Shown in pieces: positions 56,061-64,000 of a DNA stretch of 64,000 bases. Position 1 is the first letter of the stretch. Every line of letters begins with the position of its first letter. The DNA comes from Vandiemenella viatica (lineage: Eukaryota > Arthropoda > Insecta > Orthoptera > Morabidae), in assembly GCA_031002005.1 (NCBI GenBank), contig JARYHS010009186.1, positions 106,800,829 through 106,864,828 of the forward strand, in the 5' to 3' direction. The translations under genes and the position numbers were made by a program. The notes under the pieces were generated by a model that worked only from the letters and a program-made list of their open reading frames with translations, did not search any database and was not told where the DNA came from.

Positions 56061-57790
56061 TACTTGTACAGTTGAATATCAAGTATTCAGAATGTAAGAC
56101 CGTAGGCCGATACCGGGGTTGAGTATCTCCTAAGTGCCTTAACTTACTCTCTTGATAACACCTCACTGTTCGATGAAAACTTACTGAATATTTTAATTTG
56201 GTTTGACCATGTTGCCAGGATGACTCAACTAAATGCCTTAGGTCGCCACAAAATTTGTTACCCACAAATTGAGAAAAGGGTTTTATGTTAACAACTGAAG
56301 TACAAAGTTCACTGTTAGTAAAATCCAAAGTTTTATTTTTCAAAGTCAAAAGTTCAAAATTGCATTTACAGTTGAGCAGGCATATCGAACTCTCTTTTCC
56401 AAAAGTCTGCAAGTTGTGGAGAGAAATTTTGAACCGACCAAACCCCTTTAATAAATTTACAAGTTTTAACAGTCATTGAAGTTACGATTTAACACGACAC
56501 GATCCAACATGATTGAACTAGCCAGCATGGCGAGTTACGACCAACCGAGACGAAGGACAGACAGACGCAGGTTCACTCACATAATGCTAGACCGGAACAG
56601 ACCGCGGGCAGGAACAGACAAACCATAATGGCGACGGGCTCTTTTATCGAAACCACGAGAACCAGTGACGTCAGCAACTGTATCACATCTTTTTGCTTCC
56701 GCGTAGCTCAAAGTATGTGTAATTTATTGGATGATCCCGACTATTAAAAATGTTCAAACTTTGACAGTATATGGACTTATCTACTAGAAGTCCAGCGGCA
56801 GTCTCTTGAGAAATTTAGAGTAATTAATTTTAAAGTTTCAGCTGTTTAAGACTCCGCATAGTGATACATTCAAATTTGGGTAAAATCCCTAAGTGTTCTA
56901 GAACTTTTTACGCGCGTGCACACAATCCGCGACAATTTACTTTACAAAAACTTAATTACCGGACAAATGCTAAAACTTTTTACAGAAAACCCATATATGT
57001 ATGGAATCGTCTTAATTAGGGCTATCTGCTGATGTAAAATTTAAATTGATATCTCTATTAATAAAAAAGCTTATTATTTTCTCTCAATTAAAATCACTAA
57101 TTAGACTTCGCCGAATTACATAATTTTATTGCCAAAATATCGGGGATAGTGCTGACTACAGCTGGTGATAAAAGTTCAGTTGTCGCTTTACTCGATTTAA
57201 AGATATTACAGATCTTAGAATTTCTACTTCTACGATCGCGTGTTTCAAAACATTAACAAACGGGAATATTTCTTAAACCAAACGTTTCCCGATATGATAA
57301 TTACACTTTAAAATGATTTATATGGCAAGTTGTTACTATGAGCAAGATTACAGGGAAATTACTTAAAATTGAAAATTGGACTTCTCGAAATTTCTAAGTC
57401 CCGCCAAAGCAAAACTAGAATTTGCCAAAATTCTATGGTTCTTACAAGAATTATATATCAAGTATTTAGAATGAAGAGAGATATGAAAAAAGATATATAT
57501 TCTTTACTTTCAATTTGTCTCATGGAGTTACAAATTGTGGTACCATGGTTAAAAACTGCATTACTACATTACTAAACAACGCAGCTAGTTTATGTTAGAA
57601 ACTCACATTTGATTCAGTTACGATAGAGTGCACGTGCCCTTGACAATTTCCCTACACTCCCATTTTCCCCCCTGGCCGCTTATGTTTGCCCTCATTCGAT
57701 TTACGTGGGTCAGATTTAACTTTTTCTGTATCTAAATTGTTGAAGGTACCCTCATATATCTTAACAACATATTTAAACTTTCTTTGCCAG
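56061..57790 (-). mobile_element. Third Gypsy element: LTR with internal sequence on both sides
   Basis: A probable LTR (56256-57656) begins, on the minus strand, TGTAGGGAAATTGTC and ends GGGTAACA. Upstream of it the minus strand encodes a basic tail (KSNEGKHKRPGGKMG) and a purine-rich GGGGGGAAAATGGGAG, as at the end of pol plus polypurine tract. Downstream, after AATTTTG, comes TGGCGACC (56242-56249), as in a TGGCGAC primer site. An LTR bordered by both implies a tandem or recombined element. No long reading frame remains. Confidence 0.5.
56256..57656 (-). repeat. Probable 1.4-kb Gypsy LTR
   Basis: Has TG...CA ends. A possible TATA box, CGATAAAAGAGCC (56638-56650), precedes a GC-rich leader-like stretch (56520-56640). 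An AATAAA-like TTTATTAAAGG follows at about 56443-56456. No second LTR was found in the window to confirm the ends. Confidence 0.45.
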
Positions 57791-58139
57791 CAAATCAAAT
57801 TCCACATTGATTTAATACTACAACATTAATCATCCAATTGTATGCATGTGTATAAACTTTTATGAAAAATCATTCAACAATAAATGTATCATCTATCCCA
57901 TCAAGGGTAAAAAAAGCTCTTGCGTGTATGCAAATATCAGGGATTCTGCAATAGCAAAAGTGCCACAATTTCATCATGGACTCTTATGTTACTCCATAAG
58001 ACAAATCAAAATTGAAGAATAAATTATTTTTTGTAATTATTATTATTATTATTATTTTTTACATCTTGCTTATACTTCTCTATAAATGGTATCTCACAGC
58101 TGTGATGGTTATAAAACTATGGAAGGATAGGGAAATATG
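57791..58139. other. Intronic stretch without a recognised feature
   Basis: AT-rich, with an ATT microsatellite at 58039-58058. Confidence 0.4.
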
Positions 58140-58230
58140 ACCCAACACTTACCACAGATGTAGGCGGCTGGGACGACGAACACAGAAAATTACACAAGAA
58201 AGCGCAATATTTCGGCATCCAGCTTTATAC
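58140..58230 (-). repeat. Member of the dispersed repeat family, inverted
   Basis: On the minus strand GCCGAAATATTGCGCTTTCT, TGTGTAATTTTCTGTGTTCG and GTGGTAAGTGTTGGG follow the same order as 39965-40085. Confidence 0.5.
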
Positions 58231-58359
58231 ATGCAGAAGTGAGACACCAGGCGGAGTCTGATGTATACACAGAGTCCGCTGACTGGTGAATGGCATCGCT
58301 GGTGCAGATGGCACTGTAATGGGGAAGGGGGTGGAAGCTCGAATATTGGATCGATACTA

Positions 58360-59090
58360 TAGACGGTATATTATCATAGAAAGTGGTAAATCAACATAAT
58401 AACTGGGTGAGGATACATATATAAAAAACAAATTGGCAATAGCGCAATCACTGGGACTCATAAAGGAACTGTAGCCTTCGTCCGAAAACTGTTACACATG
58501 TTCGTTGGGTGATACTACCCAATATATGCTGCTCTTAGAGTTGTAAAATGTATTCATCTATCATCAAAATAAAAAACTGCTGTAACAGAACACACTAAGT
58601 GATGAGAGGATTCCATTATTTATCATATGTGACTTCCAGAGATAATAATATAATAGTATTATTATCGCTGGAAGTCACTTATGATAACAAATGGCATCCT
58701 CTCATCGCTTACAGCAGTTTTTATTTTGCGTGAAGTTTGTGCATTATACACTATCTTCATGGGTGTAATAGAAAGAAATTAATAAATAATATAGTGAAGG
58801 AACGGTAGCATTATCATTATACAAGCCTGTATGCTTTCTCCCAGTCACTCATCACCTTACGTTATGGCACTTTTTGAGTGAAGTTTGTGAGGATGGATGT
58901 ATTTTACAGCTCTAAGAGCAGCATACAGTGGGTAGTTTCACCCAACAAACGTGTGTAACAGTTTTCGGACGAAGGCTACAGTCCCTTGATGAATCCCAGT
59001 GATTGTGCTATTGCCAATTTGTTTTTTATATATGTATCCTCACCCAGTTATTATGTTGATTTACCACTTTCTATGATAATATACCGTCTA
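58360..59090. repeat. Long inverted repeat (about 290-bp arms), foldback-type
   Basis: The left arm starts TAGACGGTATATTATCATAG (58360) and the right arm ends with its inverse, ending ACCGTCTA (59090). Pairing continues through AACTGGGTGAGGATACATAT / its inverse at 59031-59050, GCCTTCGTCCGAAAACTGTT / its inverse at about 58955-58975, to the centre near 58653 (GATAATAATAT / GTATTATTATC). The right arm has an extra unpaired segment of about 145 bases (58733-58890). No coding sequence. Confidence 0.85.
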
Positions 59091-59463
59091 CAGCATATAT
59101 GGGCAACCCCCGGCCCTCCGTCAGCTTCAATCCGGCCTACGAGATATTCAGAAATTTCAAATAATGTGCAAAAAAAAATCTGTATTTACTCAAATCATAA
59201 AGACTAAAATCGATAAATAATATTATTAAGCGTACATAGTGGAACACCACAGATCGAGTCAGAAATAGTCGTTAGAAAGAGACAAACAGATAAACATTCA
59301 GGAAGCCACCCGATGACCGTGAAGCGCTCCAGACTCGACTGTTATTCATAACAATTAACTCTGACCGCTCACATTGTATATTCACATGCGATCGAGAGTA
59401 TTCTAGTTGCTTATTGCGGGTAATATATAAACCACTCAGCGCATGTGTCAATAATCTATAAAG

Positions 59464-59586
59464 ATTAATATATTTTTCTCAGGCTTCCAGCCGTGTTAAG
59501 ATGTCACAATTGTGGGACGTGCCTTCGAAACGTCCCACAATTGTGACATCTTAACACGGCTGGAAGCCCGAGAAAAATATATTAAT
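59464..59586. repeat. Near-perfect hairpin, 56-nt arms and 11-nt loop
   Basis: Arms 59464-59519 and 59531-59586 match at 55 of 56 positions when inverted. The loop is TGCCTTCGAAA. The left arm carries TCTCAGGCTTCCAGCCGTGT and the right arm its inverse with one change. It lies in the 5' part of the hAT element, ending 42 bases before the likely start codon. Such near-identity means a recent origin, or an artefact of library or assembly chimerism. Confidence 0.9.
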
Positions 59587-59628
59587 ATTCAACGCCATGA
59601 AAAATTACGATCATACAAATCTATAAAG

Positions 59629-60890
59629 ATGTCTGGTTTCAAAAAGCGGAAAGTGGACACAGAATTTCGTCAATTCCAAAACAAATGGACTGATGAATGC
59701 TTTTTTTTTATCACGCACAGTGGTAAACCTATGTGTTTGATGTGCAGTGAAACAATTTCTGTTTTAAAAGCATACAATATGAAGCAGCATTGCTCCAGCA
59801 AGCATTTCGCTCATTATAATTTACTTACGAGCCAGTTAAGAAAGGATAAAATTAAGAAAACTCATTACCGATTTAGGGAAACAGCAACAAATGTTCCATT
59901 TACAAAGATCAAATCTAGACAGTGTTGTTGAAGCTAGTTTTACAGTTAGTTCCAAAATAGCGAAAACATCAAAGTCATTTTCTGAGGGAGAGTTTGTTAA
60001 AGTGTAGTAGATGTTGCAGAACTTTTATGTCCAGAAAAGAAGAAAGAGTTTGAGACAGTGAGCTTATCGCGATGTACTGTTCTTTGACATATAGATGTGA
60101 TGGCTAGTGATGTCGAAAAAACATTGACTGATTGATGGGCTGATTTTCAACCATTTTCGATTGCTTTGGACAAGAGTACAGATTTATCTGATACAGCCCA
60201 GTTAGCTATTTTTGTATGAGGTGTTAATGAAGAATTTGTAGTGACAGAGGAATTACTGGCTTTACGACCGCTACAAGGGACCACTTCTGGAAAAGATATT
60301 TTTGCCGAGGTGCAAACTACTTTTGAGCAATATGGTTTGCAGCAGTGTAAAATAGTTGGAGCGTACACAGATGGCGCGCCTTCAATGGTCGGTTCACTAA
60401 AAGGTTTTATCAGAATTCTGAAGGAAGGAGCAACTGCTATGAATGAGCACGAATGTAATTTAATAATTCTACATTGCATTATTCACCAACAAAACTTGTG
60501 CTCTTAAGTCCATTCAACTGAAGAACATTATGGATGTGGTAGTAAATACCATCAATTTCACTAGATCCCGCGGTCTTAACTTAAAGCATTTTTGGATGAA
60601 CTCGAACACGATGATGTGACATACTATTGCAAAGTAAGGTGGTTAAGCAAAGGTAAAATGCTAAAAAGATTTTATGACATTAGAAAAGAAATAGCTGCTT
60701 TTATGGAAATGAAATTTGTGATCCAACATGGCTTTGTGACTTGGAATTCCTGGTAGACATCACAGGCCACTTAAATGACCTGAACTTGAAGCTTCAAAAA
60801 CAAGGGCAATTGGTAAATCAGCTGTATAGTCATCTTAAACCTTTTCAAAACACAAGACTGGTCTCAGAACAAAAAATTTACTAAACATTT
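59629..60890 (+). pseudogene. BED-finger hAT transposase pseudogene (ZBED5/GTF2IRD2-like)
   Basis: Start at ATG 59629 (MSGFKKRKVDTEFRQFQNKW), as in the family, not the earlier Met in the hairpin. Residues about 30-65 form the BED finger: FFITHSGKPMCLMC gives the Cys pair, and MKQHCSSKHF gives the His pair. The frame shifts after LRKDKIKKTHYRF. Later frames give LLALRPLQGTTSGKDIF, CKIVGAYTDGAPSMVGSLKG (a conserved Asp block of the hAT RNase-H fold), LHCIIHQQNLCS (60241-60507), VVNTINFTRSRGLN, and RWLSKGKMLKRF (about 60640-60672). At least three frame breaks, no function expected. Confidence 0.82.
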
Positions 60891-60894
60891 TTAA

Positions 60895-61960
60895 ACAGTG
60901 AAGTCTTCGAAATATGACCCCTGGTCATCAACACACCACTGCTAGCATTTTTTCATTGTTCATAGGCTCTCTGGAACTCTTCGTGCTGAATGCTGTCAAG
61001 GGACCTCATTGAAGCTGCCTGGACTGCTGGAATCATATTGAATGGCTTCCCTTACAGGTCTCTCTTGATTTGGGGGAGCAAAAAGAAGTCACTGAGATCT
61101 AGGTTGGGGCTGTAAGGTTGGTTGTACAGCGTTGCCACATTGAACTTGGCCAAAACTTCGCCGGCAGTGAGCGACATGTGAGAGTGTGCATTGTCATGGT
61201 GAAGAAACCAATTGTCTTTGCTCTTTGGGCAAATCTGACAGACAAGCAGTGGAGCACTTCAGTATAAAACAGACCTGTGACAGTCTGTCCAGCAGGAACA
61301 AACTCTTTGTGGATCACTTCTTTGGCACCAAAGAAAATAATGAGCATGCTTTTCATGCATGACTTGCTCATTTGAGCTTTCTTGATCTTTGGAGATGAGC
61401 TGGTGTACCACTCCACACTGTGCCACTTCATTTCAGGATTGTATTCATAGACTCAAGTCTCATTACCAGTAACCACTTTATCTAAAAAATTGGGATGTTC
61501 AAGCATTTCTTTGCAAACAGCATGGTGCCATGCCTTCTGTTTATCCATCAGAACTTTGGGAACAAGTTCAACACACAGTTTTCTCATCATCAAATCCTCT
61601 GTCACTAACTTGAAAACTGTAGTCTGATCCAATCCCAGTTCATTGACAAATAATTTAACACTAAGACAATGGTCAGTGTTTAAAAGTTCACACAATTTCA
61701 TAAAATTTTCAAGAGTCTGGTTTTTTGAAGGTCTCCCAGTGCAATCGTCGTCTTCAACATCCTCGCAGCCATCTTTGAACTGCTTGTGGCACATGAAAAC
61801 CATTGCACATAACATGCCTTTTCTTTATAGGCCTCTTGAATCATACCAAAAGTCTCTTAGTGGCTTTGTTCAGTTTCACACAGAACTTTATCGAATAATG
61901 CTGTTCCAAATGATGCTGCATTTTTTACTCTTGAACCTTGAAACTTTGTGAACACACCTT
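60895..61960 (-). mobile_element. mariner-family transposon fragment, decayed
   Basis: On the minus strand most of a mariner transposase can be followed. Terminal inverted repeats were not found, so the limits are approximate. It abuts the hAT remnant. Confidence 0.75.
61099..61960 (-). pseudogene. mariner transposase pseudogene
   Basis: The N terminus (about 61816-61960) gives KETFGMIQEAYKEKA in another frame. Then MVFMCHKQFKDGCEDVEDD and TGRPSKNQT (helix-turn-helix and linker), then FLDKVVTGNET, where the first catalytic Asp is Asn (61453-61815). Then SVEWYTSSSPKIKKAQMSKS, IIFFGAKEVIHKEFVPAGQT (61099-61431). The second Asp (HHDNA-type) is present only in a shifted frame at about 61185-61205. 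Several frame breaks, inactive. Resembles the rosa/mellifera type mariners by recall. Confidence 0.78.
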
Positions 61961-62879
61961 GTTCTCCTGCAAACCCATTTTGAGTGTCTTTTTGCTGAAT
62001 AAATCTCTATATCAACAAATTACTGTTTCATTACAAAACATATAAGAAGCAATGTTTGTCAATGTCCAATACTCTTCTCCAAATTATCATCTGAAAACCT
62101 GAATGATCATGAAGAGCGAGAGACTACTATTAAACCAACTTACTAAGATTTATTTTAGCCACAGATTTGTTCAAAGTTAATTTGCTATTGGACCATTGGT
62201 CCTTTACAGACAAATCAAACAAACTGATTTATTCCAAACCCAAGTGAAGATTGGCAGATAAGAATTTTTGAATATTTTCTCAAAACTGTACTGTTTTTCC
62301 CAACACTTCTAACAGTTTCTAAAGATTAATCAAATTACCTAAACCTTTACTTTCCTAAATTCTGCTGTTGCATGGTATCTAGAATTTACTTTAAATGTCA
62401 CTAAACTGGAAGCCAATCCAAACCTACAAAAAAAAAATAACACACTGGTGATGAAACGCTAGGCCACTATTGAATTGAAATGGTGAGTGACCAGCATGAG
62501 TCCACTGCAAACAAAAAACCATAACAAACTTTTATTTTGAAAAATTTAGTCCTTATAGAACTTCATCTGCAATCTACAGTAATGATGCAACATTTGCAAA
62601 AATACTCCTGCTTTAAGTACCCTCTTTCCCGATATGGTGCAATTAATGTGCCATTCAAGAGCTGATTCTGAAATTGAAGATTTGCAAGCACAACAAATAC
62701 AGTAGCTCCAGTTTTTTGGTATACACAGTGTAACAACTGTAGAGAATCTTAATCTTTTTGCATTATATTATCACACAGAAGAATATAATGCTCCCTTTTA
62801 CTGCTCAGATGTTTATGTACTGAAATACATGCTAATAAGCAAGGGATACACTTAATAGACATTATCTTCTTACAGAATT
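61961..62879. other. Intronic stretch without a recognised feature
   Basis: AT-rich intron, nothing recognised. Confidence 0.4.
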
Positions 62880-63418
62880 GCTCCATCCTTTCCGAGGCTT
62901 GTTTTCGTTTTGAAAGCAGGGTCTATCCACTACCGGCTTGCTAAGCCTGTTGTAGCTTCACCAGAGCCCCGTTGGCCGCCATTTTTCAGGGTTCCTGTAG
63001 GGCCTTCACAGCTACCGTATCGGTCACGGGGCACACTAGGTCCCCACTGTACCTCACCCCCACAGGCAATCCCCTACTTTATGCCGTTGCCCATCTCCCA
63101 CCACATGGAGGAGGGGTTGGACTTTGGGAGATACAGGAAAGGGTAGAGAGGACCAGACTGAGATGGTATGGACATGTCAAGAGAATGGAGGCCCACAGAA
63201 TCCCAAGAAAAATCCATGAAAGTAAGATGCATGGTAAACGACCCAGAGGAAGACCAAGAGATGGATGGCTGAAAGGAGTGGAGGAAGGTGTATGGAAGAG
63301 AGGAGAGGACTGGAGCAAAGTGGTGACAGAGAGGTGGTGGGATGAAAGAAGCAAATGGAGAGGCTTGTGCATAAAACTGACCCGGCCAGAGGCTGGAAAC
63401 TGTTGAAGAAGATGATGA
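62880..63418 (+). mobile_element. LINE 3' fragment with ATGATG-type end
   Basis: GC-richer than its surroundings. Encodes the conserved end of a non-LTR RT protein and terminates with GAAGAAGATGATGATC. The first 200 bases (62880-63110) are non-coding or from another repeat. Confidence 0.65.
63100..63403 (+). pseudogene. Non-LTR retrotransposon ORF2 C-terminal end
   Basis: RLRWYGHVKRMEAHRIPRKI, then HGKRPRGRPRDGWLKGVEEG and RSKWRGLC are the well-known C-terminal block of many animal LINE proteins (WxGHV and GRPR motifs). The RT core is absent, so it is a 5'-truncated dead copy. The frame is open to its natural stop at 63404-63406. Confidence 0.75.
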
Positions 63419-63484
63419 TCTTCTTACAGCATATTACTAGAAATTTGAATATAATTATAAAAACTTAGACCCCCCCCAGTATGG

Positions 63485-63810
63485 ATGCATGCATAAAGGC
63501 ACCACCACACTGGATCAGGGAGGTACAATGGGACCAGGTTTGAGTCCCAAACTTTATGTCTTAGTTGTGGTTTTTAGGTAGTTTTCCACAGTCACTTAAG
63601 TGAATGCTTGGATATTTACCAGTCTCTGCCTAGTAAACTACACTTTTCACAAACAAATATACACTTATAGAGAACATAAATTCCATGAATTGTAAACTGA
63701 TGGCAACACTTAAGTTCACCCATTTATGAGGAACTAGCTATTAGAAACATTGGACAAATTCTTAATTAGAAGCCATGATGAGAATCAAGCCTTTGCATAA
63801 TCCATTTGCA
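63485..63810 (+). repeat. Dispersed SINE-like repeat, copy 2
   Basis: Pairs with 27140-27490. GGGACCAGGTTTGAGTCCC (63531-63549) includes a B-box-like GGTTTGAGTCC. Later blocks: GGCAACACTTAAG, AAACATTGGACAAATT, TTAATTAGAAG. It lies about 75 bases before the exon E acceptor. Confidence 0.6.
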
Positions 63811-63883
63811 CACTATAATATAAGAATTTCAACATCATGACCAAAGTATTTTCACTATTTTTTTATTTTTGTTTTAAATATAG

Positions 63884-64000
63884 GGTGAACGTGGTGAGCC
63901 AGGTCCAAAGGGTGATGCTGGTATTCCATGCACTCAGCAACCTGATTATCTGACTGGAATACTATTGGTAAAACACAGTCAAATGACGCAGGTACCTCAG
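63884..64000 (+). CDS. Type IV collagen alpha chain, exon E: helix end and NC1 start (runs off window)
   Basis: Acceptor TTTTAAATATAG, phase 0. Four Gly-X-Y triplets (GERGEPGPKGDA) and GIPC end the triple helix. Then CTQQPDYLTGILLVKHSQMT begins the NC1 (C4) domain. The LLVKHSQ block is the conserved first strand of NC1, which drives trimer selection and head-to-head network joining outside the cell. The LVKHSQ form is nearer the even-numbered (alpha-2-like) chains than the FLVTRHSQ form of alpha-1, but this one window cannot settle the chain, so no symbol is given. 39 codons are visible and the exon continues past the edge. Confidence 0.95.

Larger units (their letters stand above)
59091..60890 (+). 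mobile_element. hAT-type element with BED-finger transposase, decayed
   Basis: Starts CAGCATATATGGGCAACCCC at the exact edge of the preceding inverted repeat, resembling CAG...GGGCAA hAT termini. It encodes a BED zinc finger transposase like those behind vertebrate ZBED5/GTF2IRD2-type genes. No right terminus or 8-bp duplication was found, and a mariner fragment follows at once, so the 3' end is likely lost. Confidence 0.7.

Noticed and set aside
56070..57473. ATATCAAGTATTCAGAATG at 56071 and ATATCAAGTATTTAGAATG at 57452 as element boundaries
   Set aside because: One lies inside the probable LTR and the other outside, with no shared sequence beside them, so a chance or minor repeat match is more likely.
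58360..59090. CRISPR-like or phage-type array
   Set aside because: The structure is a single long inverted repeat, not short regularly spaced direct repeats, and the DNA is eukaryotic.
62880..63110. A coding start for the open frame beginning at 62910 or 62972
   Set aside because: Only residues after about 63100 resemble LINE protein. The earlier part has no homology I recognise and looks like leader or another repeat.

Overview
The window is a stretch of arthropod genomic DNA, most likely from a large-genome insect. It carries the 3' part of a type IV collagen alpha-chain gene on the + strand. Five exons are visible (6251-6373, 16338-16580, 40186-40401, 53491-53660, and 63884 to the window edge). 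They encode about 290 residues of Gly-X-Y repeat, ending at the start of the C-terminal NC1 domain. All splice phases are compatible (1-1-1-1-0). Introns run from about 10 to 24 kb. The polyneopteran assignment (grasshopper, stick insect or cockroach type) is an inference from the repeat families, such as a CR1-like LINE with a (CTACAT)n tail, tRNA-derived SINEs and insect Tc1/mariner families. No non-collagen host gene was recognised.

Region by region. 1-6250 is intron with a 5'-truncated CR1/Jockey-type LINE (411-2655, -), a 3'-end scrap of the same family (about 3424-3487) and a decayed Tc1 transposon (4421-5502). 6251-16337 holds exon A, a 205-bp hAT MITE directly behind its donor, a divergent ~166-bp tandem repeat, and a nested mosaic. 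In that mosaic a piggyBac element (9221-14035, TTAA target duplication) has been entered by an internally deleted gypsy element, a mariner and a SINE. A 1,043-bp hAT element with a perfect 8-bp target duplication follows, sitting inside an older inverted-repeat element. 16338-40185 holds exon B and a nearly intact Gypsy/Ty3 element (17384-23111, -) with identical 355-bp LTRs, each containing a tRNA-like module. A 1,000-N gap (32535-33534) cuts a second copy of the same Gypsy (to 36366). A mariner with a single stop codon (37156-38488) closes the intron.

40186-53490 holds exon C, a small hairpin MITE, a LINE 3' fragment, a foldback element (45313-46094) and an old Gypsy (46603-52875, ATAT target duplication). 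That old Gypsy is broken by a PIF/Harbinger-like MITE placed just after its RT active-site motif. 53491-64000 holds exon D, a Tc1 fragment, a long LTR of a third Gypsy flanked on both sides by internal sequence, a ~730-bp inverted repeat abutting a BED-finger hAT pseudogene, a mariner fragment, a LINE 3' fragment, a second copy of a SINE-like repeat and exon E.

Functionally the only host unit is the collagen chain, a secreted basement-membrane protein that would trimerise through the NC1 domain beginning at 63884. Everything else is mobile DNA in its introns. The most noteworthy signals are the tRNA-like (A box/B box) segment inside the Gypsy LTRs, the mismatched target duplications of the two Gypsy copies around the gap, and several nested or foldback elements with exact ends. 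No prokaryotic features (operons, CRISPR, ribosome binding sites) are present.
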